A stretch of DNA of 64,000 nt from NCBI RefSeq assembly GCF_014839805.1, contig NC_051126.1, positions 2,426,609 through 2,490,608 on the forward strand, read 5' to 3'. This DNA comes from Manduca sexta. Taxonomy: Eukaryota > Arthropoda > Insecta > Lepidoptera > Sphingidae. A model generated the notes under the pieces. It was given only the letters and a program-made list of their open reading frames with translations. It did no database searches and was not told the DNA's origin. A program made the position numbers and the translations under genes. Positions 34,345 to 46,428 of the stretch are shown here, in pieces. Numbering within the stretch: position 1 is the first letter of the stretch; every line of letters begins with the position of its first letter.

Positions 34345-34540
34345 GGTTTTTTTTAACATGGTCATACGTTTGTTAGCCTGGCCGGGCCGGCTCATACAAA
34401 CACACCGGTCTTGCAGGTGAGTGCTTTACGCACTGCGAGCCCTTAAGTGGCCATGCTGAGGGCGACCTTCTAAAGGGTCACGGCCTCGGCTCAGGACGGC
34501 CATTGAGAGAAGATGAGACATCAACGATTATGGGTGTTCA
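34345..34540 (-). mobile_element. LINE 3' end (inverted)
   Basis: T-run at left (complement of an A tail), then GTTTGTTAGCCTGGCCGGGC and a GC-rich body ending GAGAAGATGAGACATCAACG. On the minus strand it parallels 14530-14912 (GATGTCTCATC and GGCTAACAAA motifs). A 5'-truncated retrotransposon copy without coding capacity. Confidence 0.55.
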
Positions 34541-34775
34541 ACGTCCCCAAAATATCCAGCAATGTATTAAAATAAAGTTACATATCGGTGAGAAAGACAT
34601 TTATTTCCCTGAATTTGAAAACTTATGTATATTGGTAAGCGAATCTTGACATCGCCATTCAATTATTTATAGTTTTTATACAACACCATCTATTGGCATA
34701 TCTATAACAATATTTATTTATAATTTAAATAAATATTTTTAACGCGAGAGATGCGCAAGCGACCTAACAGTCTAC

Positions 34776-35012
34776 CTAGTATACATCGGTGCACGGGCCG
34801 GAATTTTTTGAAAGGGTCGGGGGACGGGGGACGAGGCGAGGTCCTCGGCGGCAAGGACAGAGCTGCGGGCGTGTGGAGTGTTTGAGCTTTTTGAGCAGCT
34901 CGTGTTTGATTTGAAGTGCCAGAGTTATATCTTCCTCAGGGTCAGTAAGAACAGAACGCGGCCTTCTCCATTTCGCGCGGTCGAAAGGAGTGTATTTAGA
35001 ATTGAAGAACGG
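34776..35012 (-). other. GC-rich open frame of unknown origin
   Basis: A stop-free minus-strand frame of ~78 codons in an unusually GC-rich patch. It includes KYTPFDRAKWRRPR and LTDPEEDITLALQIKHELLK, then a Pro/Arg-rich end. It has no start codon and I recognise no domain. It may be a decayed exon, a mobile-element coding fragment or a GC-rich promoter region of lipase B, whose first exon begins 270 bp to the right. Confidence 0.3.
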
Positions 35013-35280
35013 TCATGTTGATTTCATTGGTTCTATGGCTCAATATCGGCACTTGGGAGTATAGCATCATCACGAAGATCACGAAGACTTCTTACAGAAC
35101 GCATTTCATGTCGCAAGTGTGCGTCGCGTCGTCGACTTTTTGCGTTACGCATGACAAACAACAAAATGTTTGTGTCCGTTAAAATGCTGCGAATTGAATA
35201 ACTAGATTACGTAGTGTCTTACGCGCTTGCCATTCGTCGCTCAACCGTGGCACAGTGCGGTCGTGTCACAGGTTATCAAA

Positions 35281-38200
35281 ATGTTCTTACCGTTATATTT
35301 ACTAGCTGCGACGTTCGCCCAAGTGTATGCGAACTGGCAACCTTTTAAGGCTTTGTTGTACTCCAGTTGGATTACATGTGAGTTGTCATGCGCACGCGCA
35401 GTTTTTGCAGTGTTTTATTTATAAATTTGCGTATATAATCAATTGTCTTTAAAAGTGTTAAAAATGTATACTTTCTGTGATTAACAATGTGATCATCTAA
35501 TTTTAGCAGTAATTATTCAATCAACTATCGTGTTCTATTTTTAAATGTCAGTGATCAGTCACTTACCTTGTAGTTAAATGTAAGATAGATAATAAAAGTG
35601 TATGAATGCATCATTTATAATATCGTAAGTAACATAGCAATGAGATTGACAATGAGTGTATTTATCTTAGTATCGTGTTTTTTATTCCTAAATAATTATG
35701 TTCTATATTTCATTTTATGTGAAGTAATAATGTTAGTATTCAGTTGTAAGTCAAGACTCCACAAAAACCTCTAAATTGTAACTCGTTTAAGAAAGCTATT
35801 CGGAAATATATGTACACTCAGTGGCATAAATACAGTCCAATATTCTGGCATCTAGCGAGATATGGAATGTCTCTGAACAATGTTATTTGAACTGTACTGT
35901 ATTTACTAGTTATCCAGCTTGAGTGAAAAATAAATATTGTTTTTAATACTTTAAGTATTGGATGCTTTATCGACACGCAACCTAGATTAAAACAGATGTC
36001 ACAATTCTGATGACTCAAACACTCTTAGCCAGCCTTATCATGACTCTGAGCCGTGGAATTGAAGATAAGATAAGATCTATTATTGACATTTTTAGGAGTT
36101 TTTGAACTATTGTTGGTTAAGGACCCTTCCAAATTGTCAAGTGTCAAAATTAATGTACCATCGCAATGTCTATTTCTACCGCCAAGCAGCAGTGTGTAGT
36201 CACTAATGTGTCTACACACGATTGTGTTCGGTTTGAAGAATATTGTAGCCATTGTAACGACTGGACGTAATAAGACTTAACACCCCATGTCTCAGCGAGC
36301 GCAGTGAAATACCAAACAATATTTTGTAATTGAAAGTGTTAGATGGTGTTTCTACTGTTTATCGATGGTCTTATAGCTTACCATTAGGCGAAGGGCAAGC
36401 TAGATTCAAAGCAATAAAAAAATTATAACAGCAAAGTCCAGGACGTAATAACAAACTTACAAATAATGTAATAAATATGTCTGAATCCAAATCTTAATAA
36501 ACCTACATGAACAATTTTATTAATAGAACATCCAAAAGCTGCACTGGTAGGGAATGCCTTCGACATGTCCGTCATACTTTGTATTTAAAATGTAAAATAA
36601 ATAAAAGTGAGTAGATGATAGGCTGCACTTTTTATGGTTTACCAGAGCCTTCTGGCTGACGGAATGCGTACCGTTTAAGTGATGCTATCATGGGACAGGT
36701 TCTACCAAGATAGGATTCCAAACAACAGATAGGGAGCCGGTTTTATAGACTACATATTATTACTATAATATGTTTTAACCGCGCTGAGCAGATCCCACAT
36801 CGAAGTGGTATAATAATAATACAAATCCTTTATTGAATACCGTCCTACTGCTGGCTACGAGCTAACTATGGAGAGGCCCGAGTCCAGCACGCTGGCCTAG
36901 TGCGGGTTGGCACACTTCACATACCTCCGAAAATCTTAATTTAGAATTCTTATTGTAGATTTCCTCATGATGTTTTCTTTTACCATTCAAGTGAACGGTA
37001 ATTGGTAAACCACACACATCATTTGGAAAGTCAGAGGTTGGTTTTGGGTTTTGAACCTGCGAACCTTCGTCTCAGCAGTTCGTTCCATTGCCTAGTAGGC
37101 GATCGTGCATTTATAGTAGTCGGAGTGGGATAGTAGCAAGATGATGATTACATGATTGATACTGTTGATGATGCTATTAATGAGCGTGGGTGAACCATCA
37201 TGCCACAGCCTTGTCGCGTTCAGTTGAACAAAAACTGACCCGAATTTAATACTGAATGTCTGGCTTTAATTTAAATATTTTTACAGTACAGGTCTACGAT
37301 AATTTAAGACATAGTTGTTTCAAATTCATTACTTACTAATTATTTCATGTTTGATCTAGTAAAAATGAGTGAATAGATAAAATAATAAAAATAATTTTAA
37401 CAAAAAATTAAACCGCCTTGAAAAACTACTCAAAACCAAAAAATAATTTCATATAACAAGTATATATTGGATACCAATTTTGGAGTCGGTGCCTAATTAA
37501 AATTGCTAGTTAGCTATATTTGTTGCATAGTCCATCTATGAGCAAAATTTCTTTCAAATCAATTAAAAGGAGTAGGTTTGCGTGTACTACTTACAAACAT
37601 ACACAGTGAAAGGTGTAATACCAAGCACATGTATGGTGTTTCATCTTTTTATTTCCTCTTTTTTCGAGGCAGGGAGTGTAATACACCCACATTTGACCAG
37701 CTATAGGTAACAGGGGAAGAATTTGGGTAGTGTACAGTTCACAAATTTAAATATTTCCTTAATAGCTTCCATTTGCTGTGCTGCGGCGGTGTGTTTATCT
37801 CCGGTGACGATCTGACTTGTTGACTTTGTACGCTGGCAGCACATTGTTTTCGTATATTCGTTAATGTATTTATCTAGCTTAACTAGCAATTTTAATTAAG
37901 CACCGACTCCAAAATTGGTATCCAATATATACTTGTTATATAAAATTATTTTTTGGTTTTGAGTGGTTTTTGAAGGCGGTTTAATTTTTTGTTAAAATTA
38001 TTTTTATTTTTTGCTTTTTGTGTTAGTAAAAAATAGACCTATATATGTATGTAAGAAGTAGATTTAAGCAAACCTAACGCAAAAACACAACTGATATTCA
38101 CACAACTGATATTCGCGCTGTGGTGTAACACCTCTGCCTACCTCTGAAAAGGGTAAAAGGTGTGATGCTATATATATGTATATATGTAAGAAGTAGAGCC

Positions 38201-41200
38201 AACTAAACCCAACGCAAAAACACAACTAATGTGTTTCGCACGCAGTACGACTATCGTGTTGAGGAGTTACACCTCTGAGTACCACTTAAAAGGGGAAAAG
38301 GTGTGATGCTATATATATGTATGTATGTAAGAAGTAGAGTCCACTAAACCCAACACAAAAACACAATTAATGTATTTCGCACGCAGTACGACTATCGCGC
38401 TGAAATGTTACACCTCTGCCTACCCCTGAAAAGGGGAAAAGGTGTGATGCTATATATTGTATGTATGTAAGAAGTAGATTCAAGCAAACGTAACGCAAAA
38501 ACACAACTGATATATTTCGATCATACTATAACTATCGCGCTGAAGTGTTACATCTCTGCCTATCCCCTAAAAAGGGGAAAAGGTGTGATGCTATATACAT
38601 ATATGTATGTATGTAAGAAGTAGAGACAATTAAACCCAACCCAAAAACACAACTGATATTTTTCACACACAGTACGACTATCGCGAAGAAATATTACGCC
38701 TCTGCCTACCCCTGACACGGGGAAAAGATGTTATGCTATATGTATAAGTATGTGAGAAGTACAGTCAACCAAACTCAATGCAAAAACATAACTAAATACG
38801 TCACAGGAAAGCTAAATTCGCGATTTCGTTTTCTTGGACGAGATAATTATTCTAGTTTTTTAAATTTTAAAACCAAACTACCGAAGCGATCTTGAAAAAA
38901 ATTTTATGGGACCAATCTGGAGAGAAATTCTTTCGAATAAAAAAAGAATTTTCCAAATCGGTTCATAAATGAGCGAGTTCTGGTAGTATTTCTAGGTGAT
39001 GATCATTGATCATACCATCTAAACAGCTGGTGACCTCGGTTTTCCATATAGTATAAAACCCAAATACTAAATACAGTACACCAAATCCAAATATTCGAAA
39101 AAAGTATATCCTCGAGTAGTACTAGTAGACAGTGGGAGGTAGTCTTAGCGTTAATCATGGCATTAAAACATCCATATCACCGTTTGTTAGGCATTAATTG
39201 TATGTAATCGAACTAAACAAGCAATCGACCTTGCTCTTCATCGTGCCGGTCGACCTCATTCGATGCGGGCGGTGGATACGCGTTCTCACGGCGGCGCGTG
39301 ATGCGAATAAAATTTTGAACGTATTTTTAAAATTTAGAATTGTCATAAACCGGTCTTTGACGAAGTTGTGTTGCCAGTATTACTTAATTGGTACCTATTA
39401 TATTCTGGTAGACCCTATTTTAAACAATTTAAAACTACCATCACTTGCCTCTACCGGTTGATGCCACAGAATACAAAACCATGACAACATCACTTTAACG
39501 TTAAATTTTGTAAGTCACCAACGCTGACAAATATTCCTCTGCTCGTATGATTTTCTGGGCTTTTTTTCTTTTTTATAAAAATACCTGAGGAAGTTCCATG
39601 AAATAGGTGATTCTAACTGCCTAATAAAATCCATTACACATAAGAATCACATAATATGTTTTTGTTTAATGTTTGTATTTGCCGTGGTGAAATGCGCCAG
39701 TACTGTTCTTTGTGTGAATAATTTATCTTTGTCTTTTTTTAAATATGTAGTTTAACTGACCCTTACATAATCTTAATTTACTTGTGAAAACTTATAAGTA
39801 GCCTTCTTTTTGTTTTTTTATATTGTCTATTATAGCTGTTAGTTTTCCAAATAAATATAATTAAATAATTGCACTGTCGGCATTCAAAGGAGGAAAAGTT
39901 AACATTAAGGTAACAGAAAGATCCCTAATCGTTGTCTGGAAATATCGCAAGCGAAAATTGGTTACACAAGCACGTTGCATGCATGGTGACCGAAAAATAT
40001 ATAATTAAAAACCTTGTTTCCTTATAAATTAAAATTCATGGGTTCGGTGTGCCGAGAGACCGAGAAATGTACTAATCTTGATTCCCATATTAATTAATGA
40101 AAATAACAATAATTATTATTCTTTTTAGAGTCTAGTTATTACGATGACTTTTAGGTTTACTAGTTTTTGCTTACTAAAACGGATTTTTCCAGGATATAAG
40201 ACCCGCTATACATTCCCCAGATTTATTTAGCCTATATCTTTCCCAGGGTCTCAAACCGTCTCTATACCAAATTTTATCGTAATCTGTTTGGTAGTTTTTG
40301 AGTTTATAACGTTCATACAGATAGACAGAGGTGGGGACTTTGTTATATGTAAGGAAAAGTGCATGTTAACAAATATTTGTAACTCGAATTAGTTTTACCT
40401 CGTGAAACAAAGCCGAGCTCGTGATCCCATATAGTCACATAGAACAATGAGTCAGGGCCTTTTTGTTCGCCGTTCATTGATAATTGTCCTTGATCCGAGT
40501 TTCCTGTACACTTAGACACAATAGTAGTTGAACAAATGCAAAAATTAAAATCGTCTATACAAGATATGTTTACTTAAACCATTCTCTTTCTTTTTGTAGA
40601 GTAATTTTTTTTTGTTAAGAATAAAAAAAATGGATAAAACACAGTGTAAGGACAATTAAAAGTTATTGAATTCAGTTACTTATGTGGGTGACTGTAACTT
40701 CTGGCGGCACGCGGCAGCCATTATTTCGCAAACTCTACGGTAAAAACCCGTGCGACTTTCCTTAATAAAATACAAATATAGACTCACTTACCCATTACAA
40801 AATATGGCAATGCTTGGTAATTTAAAGTGGCCGAAATTTGACTAGGAGGAATTCATTTATGGTGTGCCAAATTCATTGAAATCCGTTTACCAGTTACTTC
40901 TTTTACTTGTAACCAACAACCAAAATTTTTTATAAACATTCGCATTTATTATAATTATATTCGTTTATAATTAATATATTGTAAGAAGTAAGATTAAATA
41001 CTTAACTTAGTTGTATTACTATTTACATTATTAGGGATTATAGTATTAAAATATTTAAAAAGTATTCACGGATTGAAATATATTTCCAACAAGCAAACAC
41101 TCTGAAAACCATTTAAAGGTTAATTAACATTATTATGTAATGTGGTGCTTTATCTTAGAGCGGTAATGGTAAAATAATATAAAACAATAATACGATTCGT

Positions 41201-43951
41201 TGCACACACATGCACACGTTATAATAAATAATAATATAAGTTGTATTATAAACTGTCCCAATGCTGGGCACGGACCTCCAACTACTGAGAGGGATTAGGC
41301 TAGTTTTAGGGCACAACGATGGCCTAGTGCAGATTAGCAGCCTTTACATACCGTCAAAATTTATATAGAGTTTTTCTCAGGTATGCAGATTTCCTCACGA
41401 TGTTTTCCTTCATCGTTAAAGCACGCTAAAATTCACAAGGTATAAACATATAATAAAAGTCAGAGATACATGCCCTTGGGCTTTGAACCTGCGGACATTG
41501 GTCTCGGCAGTCCGTTCCACTCCCAACCTACCATCGCCGCTATCCCTAAATAATACCTAGATATTATTATATTATAGATATTTTTTAGATCGTAGGCATC
41601 AGTGGCAAAGGGTGATGTTTTCCTAAAGGTAACCCGACAACATATAGGTACAACTAATATGCATAAATGCGGTTTGTCAATCTCTCTAATATTAAAATTA
41701 AACTATCACGGTCAGTCCAGCCCGTGGCTACGAAGGCCGCAGTCTTCGAAACGTAGGGAGAAAAGTAAAATATTAAAACCGCCATAAAATCCGTAAAATA
41801 GTTTAATTTTAATGTCTAATATTCGCGTAAACATAAATCTTTCTAATAATAATTTTATTTTGTATAAGATACGCAAGGGAAGCTGCAGGAATCGGGTTAT
41901 ATGGATCCTTCACCATTGTCATACATGCAACACGAAGATTTTAACCTAATTATATATTCAAATAATTTCGATTGTTATTTATTTACTTACTGACTATTAG
42001 ATTATGGGTGCTATTGTTATTCAGTCGGGTTTTTTGTGACTCTTTCACTAATGAAGCGACATTTGGTAATTGTTTTATAATTCGAAAACAATTTAACTGA
42101 CTAACTGGGTAAATACATATTAATAATAATATTGTGGCTGTTTCTGTGGTTATGACTTATTATTATCTTTTTAAACGTTGTAATGTTATGAAGATATTAA
42201 ATAATCACAACCCTGGCCAATGCCCCGATATATTATAGTCATATTATACGCTTTATTATAAAATGTTATTATACAAAAAAAAAATATGAAGAATTATTAT
42301 GATTTTAATTGCGCTCGTAGCCCTTACAGACTTAACGGTGAATGTCGACTTTCCTTCAACGTTCAAGCGAAAAGCTGAGCCGGTGATGTACAGTCAGCCA
42401 CAAATCTAGATGAACAAATTATAATTTCAAATCTCCTTTTTACCTTTGAGTCATTATCAACAATCGTTCTTTAGTCTCTAATGGTAACTTTTCACTTTAT
42501 TTCAGATAAAAATAATAATCCTGCGATTGAAACTAATGTGTAGAAGAGTTTTAAGGTTTTGAATTTGTTCAGCTACTTTCGTGCCTGGCTGTACATTTCA
42601 TAACGATATACTATAGTATACAGTATAAAAGTAACTAGAAGTTATAATATGGTGTCGTCTAATGAAGTGTTTGAAACGAACCACCACAGAATTGTTATCC
42701 TTAATTTCTCACTTTTTTTTCACTCTAATCCTTCTTCTTCTTCTATTACAATACCGATTAAAACTCCTCAGTGGCTTTGTTCAGCATATGTAACCTCGAC
42801 ATATTTTAGTACATACTTAGACTTGCTGAAGATACTTTGTCTAGGTCTTACCGTCAATTTTTTCCCCGTCCTTGTCCGCATTGAAATACAATCGCATTGA
42901 CCTCTTGATAGCATAAACTTTTTATATCATGCAAACGGCACTTAAACTGAACGATTTATATCAAAATATAGGTTCAAGCTATGATTGATCATAATCCAGT
43001 GTCATTCCTTTTTAAACTAATTGGAATCACTATTAATTTACAGGCGATCACGACAAGTCTCTCAACCGCGACGTCAGCGAAGTCGACGTCTACTTCTACG
43101 ACTTCCAGAACAACTTCAACCTCACCTACCCTGCCTCCTCGTTCGTCGAAGGCATCACCAAGTACTACAACCTTGACGTCACCAGGAAGCTTATCTTCTT
43201 CGTCCCCGGCTACAAGTCTCATATCAGCAAAAACACTGAGGAACTTGTCAGACAGACCTTCAAGGATGTTCCCAATACCTACTTAATCATTATTGACCAT
43301 TCCCTTTACACTTCCGCTCGTGGAGGGAAAATTAAGAGTTACGAACGATCTGTTTCATATGCCTATTACATTGGACGAGCTATTGGTAACGTTCTTGCTA
43401 AACTACGTAATAGTGGTTACCCATCAAAGAACATACATTGCATCGGTCATAGCTTAGGAAGTCAGATGCTAGGATACGCTGGTGGTATCTACACAGAACT
43501 GACTAAAGAGAAGATTTGGAGGATAACAGGCTTAGATCCAGCTGGACCGTGCTTCTCTAACAGTTTAATCGAGGACCAAATCAGGTCTGGTGTTGCAGAG
43601 TATGTGGAAGTATACCATTGTAATGCGGGAGGTTTGGGGACTACCGCAGTCTTGGCTGATACTGATTTCTTTTTTAATAAGAAGGGGAAGAAGCAACCGC
43701 CATGTCACGAGGGGCTTATACCTGGAAAGGGAGAGTCTGATGCAGCTAAATGCAGTCACAAAGCGTGTGTGAGGTATTACATGATGTCTGTTCATGAACC
43801 CAATTGGTATTTGGCGTGGGCTTGTGATAACTATGATGAGTTCTCTGGAGGGCAGTGTGCGAGGAACCAAGTCACTATGGCTGGATACCACAACCCTGGT
43901 AACGCTACTGGAGTGTATTACGTTTCGACAGAAACTTATGGTATTGAATAA
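35281..43951 (+). CDS. Secreted lipase B (PF00151-type lipase family), 2 exons, 334 aa
   Basis: Paralogue of lipase A with the same predicted role as an extracellular acylglycerol/phospholipid hydrolase. Exons: 35281-35377 (signal peptide MFLPLYLLAATFAQVYA plus ~15 residues) and 43044-43951 (catalytic domain to TAA). The exon assignment rests on phase and parallelism: the first exon is 97 nt long, ends in phase 1 at ATTACAT|GTGAGT, and the acceptor TTTACAG|GC completes a Cys33 codon, exactly as in lipase A. The triad is complete: Ser169 in GHSLGS, Asp197 in GLDPAGPCF, His271 in KCSHKAC. The 7,666-bp intron is filled with repeats (SINEs, an inverted repeat and a tandem array). The catalytic exon is certain; the distant first exon is likely but not proven, and a nearer alternative first exon cannot be excluded. 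Confidence 0.85.
36150..36420 (-). repeat. Dispersed repeat D1, inverted copy (lipase B intron)
   Basis: Contains TTTCTACCGCCAAGCAGCAG, TGTGTAGTCACTAATG and CATGTCTCAGCGAGCGCAG, and ends GGGCAAGCTAGATTCAAAGC, the reverse of the D1 copies at 19186 and 63500. Confidence 0.7.
36811..37113 (-). repeat. SINE family S1, copy 4 (lipase B intron)
   Basis: Minus orientation, strongly diverged: GCACGCTGGCCTAGTGCGGG, TTTCCTCATGATGTTTTC, then GGTTTTGAACCTGCGAAC and GCCTAGTAGGCGATC at the head. Confidence 0.7.
37384..38008. mobile_element. Long inverted-repeat element M6 (lipase B intron)
   Basis: Left arm 37384-37515 and right arm 37875-38008 are inverted copies over ~132 bp with few differences (for example ACCAATTTTGGAGTCGGTGC against GCACCGACTCCAAAATTGGT). 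The ~360-bp centre has no recognisable coding content. The right edge is followed almost directly by a tandem array. Confidence 0.8.
38041..38790. repeat. Tandem array, ~140-bp unit, ~5.5 copies (lipase B intron)
   Basis: TGTAAGAAGTA recurs near 38050, 38186, 38327, 38467, 38613 and, altered, 38752, giving spacings of about 135-146 bp. Each unit also carries CCCAACGCAAAAACACAACT, ACGACTATCGCGCTGAA, CACCTCTGCCTACCCCTGA and AAAAGGTGTGATGCTATATA. The last two motifs resemble the 3' end of SINE family S2, suggesting the array grew from a SINE tail. Confidence 0.85.
38791..41224. other. Lipase B intron, remaining sequence
   Basis: AT-rich intronic sequence. 38870-38990 (ACCAATCTGGAGAGAAATTC, AATCGGTTCATAAATGAGCG) and 40170-40350 look like LINE 3'-end material by style, but have no second copy here. 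An 87-codon frame at 39198 is not supported as a gene. Confidence 0.4.
41225..41546 (-). repeat. SINE family S1, copy 5 (lipase B intron)
   Basis: Minus orientation: CCCAATGCTGGGCACGGACC, TACTGAGAGGGATTAGGC and TTTCCTCACGATGTTTTCC, then GGGCTTTGAACCTGCGGAC and a CAGTCCGTTCCACTCCCAAC head. Confidence 0.8.
41600..41930. repeat. Repeat E interrupted by MITE F
   Basis: The halves 41600-41690 (CAGTGGCAAAGGGTGATG, CATATAGGTAC) and ~41814-41930 (ACGCAAGGGAAGCTGCAGG, TTATATGGATCCTTCACC) form one repeat that is continuous at 50970-51125. The interruption is the family F element at 41691-41813. Confidence 0.65.
41691..41813. mobile_element. MITE family F, nested copy with 16-bp perfect ends
   Basis: ATTAAAATTAAACTAT at 41691-41706 is the exact reverse complement of 41798-41813. 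The interior (CCCGTGGCTACGAAGGCCGC, TTCGAAACGTAGGGAGAAAA) matches the copy at 28864. CTAAT flanks both ends, a possible target duplication. Confidence 0.75.
42624..42631 (+). promoter_or_regulatory. TATA-like box upstream of lipase B catalytic exon
   Basis: TATAAAAG inside an AT-palindromic stretch, 420 bp before the catalytic exon. No good initiator or signal-peptide exon follows, so it is either chance or an alternative intronic promoter. Confidence 0.25.
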
Positions 43952-44291
43952 TATTTAGGCATACTCTCTAGATAAGTTACCGAAACTTTTACGTAAATGT
44001 TTGTTTTTTCACATTTCTGTAGCACGGAAATATTGTGATATTATGAGTTACCAAATATTACAACTATATATAGTGTATGTTAAATGGTCATGAATTAGGA
44101 ATACAATGTATTGTTCTAAAATCTAAGGTACATTTAATGATAATAATTTTGGAAACATCTTTGGTATATTGTTGGCCATAGATTTACTATACAGTATGTA
44201 TTTTACATCTTTACGCATTTGTGTATATAGGGGAGTGCTTACATCACGCAAATAATGTCAATAATATAAATTAACTATGTAAATAACATGA

Positions 44292-44297
44292 AATAAA
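44292..44297 (+). terminator. Candidate poly(A) signal of lipase B
   Basis: AATAAA 341 bases after the lipase B stop codon, the first canonical hexamer downstream. Confidence 0.45.
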
Positions 44298-44689
44298 TGG
44301 AGCGTCAAGAATCAAACTGATATGACGTCAGCAATATTTGCAAGGTAATTATACTAATTAGTTAATATAAAATAATTCGATGAATATAACCCTTATTTCA
44401 GCATTTTTGCGACGTATTGACTTAACATTTCCATTAATTTAAATATCATAATTATAGAGGCTTTTAACGTACTTATTTTAATTCCGGGCCATTGAATCAA
44501 TCATATTAATATCGAATTGTGAGATGGAAGTTAAATTAGTTCTCATAATAACTTCGTTATCGGTATTTCTGTTTGTATCGGCATTGATATTAAAGCTATT
44601 TGACGTTGCTGACTCTGTTGTGATAGTGTATGAGAATAAAAGTAATTGAGTAACCTTTGTTTTTTCTTTCTTATCTAGTAGGTACTGGC

Positions 44690-44910
44690 CTTTGCTCGCG
44701 GCATCGCCCGCGTGAAGAAGTTTTTTGGAATAAACGTCCCTCTATATATTTTTCAGGGATAGAAAGTAGTCTATAACTTTCCTAGGGTCTTAAACTATCT
44801 CCATACAAAATTTCATAAAAATTCATTGAGTACATTTTAAGAAAATCGTTAACATACAGAGAGACAGAAAAGGAGATTTTGTTTTATAATATGTATAGAT
44901 ATTTTAAGGC
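44690..44910 (-). repeat. AGCTAGT/LINE-tail type short element (inverted)
   Basis: GCTCGCGGCATCGCCCGCGT then GTGAAGAAGTTTTTTGGAAT, and ends TTTATAATATGTATAGAT. It matches the reverse-orientation layout of 30885-31075. Confidence 0.5.
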
Positions 44911-46428
44911 GATAGTGGTTTACATTTTGTTTCCTATATAGATAGAATTTAATTATCTGTTGGTTTTAACTTTGTCAGCTTATTAAAACGACTACCTAAA
45001 AATAGAAATCAGAGACGAATAATTTTAAACTTTATTATACGACACTTTTTAGGTCATTTTTCCGTGGCAAGATTGTAGTTAACGGATACAATCTCAGTTC
45101 TGGAAATAGTGTATGGCAAACCACTGCAGTGCCCTTAGGAGTATTAACAACGTACAGAAATTTTATCCTTAAGACACTGAATGGTCCTGTTCCCTCCACT
45201 TACCATCAGGTGCAGCAAAAGGTCAATTTGTCGTGCTCGTTAAAATAAAAACTTATTATAAGTACATAGTTCTATCATTTTCACATAATTATGAAACTAA
45301 CGAAGGTGGCAATTAAATTGGTAGATAAAACAATAAATTTGTTGATACATTCTTTCCTTCATATCCTAAAATTTACTCACATTCAAAATTCTAGGCTTTA
45401 ACCATTCCATTTCTCTCAAGTGTGAAGATCCTTGCGTAATACGCTATCCACTTGACATATGACTTTCATTTATACATTTCCATAAAGACATTTGGAATAT
45501 GAAACGATGGAACACATAACTCATAGCGCGTTCGCGACGTTTCTCGAGATTCCAGAGACGTTTTGGAATGTTACCATCGTTTGGAGAAATTCAGAAATTT
45601 GATTGTTTTGTAAAAAATAATATTAAATTAGTAGTCAAGGCTTTACGTACATCTGTATCAATTTCTGATGCGCCACGCACGTCATTAATAAGAATATTGT
45701 CCAGGAATTTTAATTATACAAAACTACATGTTGCTCTTAAATGTTCGCCTCCCTTAGTTATATTATGTGTATAAGTAAATTGGTGTGAAAATTGGAGATG
45801 TTAAACAGCTTTGCCTAGTACCTGCAGTCCAAGCCATGGTGGAAATAAATCATAATTTATTTCAGAATAAAATTCCATGAGAGTGTCAGTAACAGAAGGG
45901 AATAAAATTATATTATGTTAGTAAATATATTAAGAAGAAAATGGATTATTCGACTGCAGCAATGATTCGTCCTACTCCGATCTTCCATAAAGACATCCAT
46001 GATATTTATTTAAGGAGCTTGGTCGTTATTTCACTAGGTCGCTCACAGCCATGACATGAAACAAAATCCAGTATTTTGTTAGTCAAAGGCTTCGATATTA
46101 GCAATTTATTTGCCAGCAATTGCAGTCGTAAGTGTATGAAAATAGAACAAAAACGGAGAGTCAATATGCTAGAACAAAATTCCTCACATTTATTTTATTT
46201 TTATGGTATGGCAACCTTATTCCCATGATATATAACGTAGTTATGCGGTGCGTGTATAATATGCCGTTGAAAAATGGGACGATGTGATGTTTGCTTGATG
46301 TAATACATCAGAAGACACCGCGTATTGTTTTACTCTGTATTTGTCAGTCTCAGATGTAATGTAAGCAGAAAGGTAAGTCGTACAAGGTCTAGCAATTTTG
46401 AGAATAACATATTATTTAATTTGACTGC
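44911..46428. other. Gene-free stretch
   Basis: 45165-45240 contains CCACTTACCATCAGGTGCAG, a small piece of repeat D2. No gene is seen. Confidence 0.45.

Noticed and set aside
38041..38790. CRISPR-like regularly spaced repeats
   Set aside because: Units are contiguous ~140-bp direct repeats without unique spacers, within a eukaryotic intron; a tandem array.
42989..43222. Minus-strand Val/Asp/Glu-rich frame
   Set aside because: Antisense to the start of the lipase B catalytic exon, whose codon use creates it.
43565..43891. 108-codon minus-strand frame opposite lipase B
   Set aside because: It lies wholly antisense to the conserved catalytic exon; a shadow frame.
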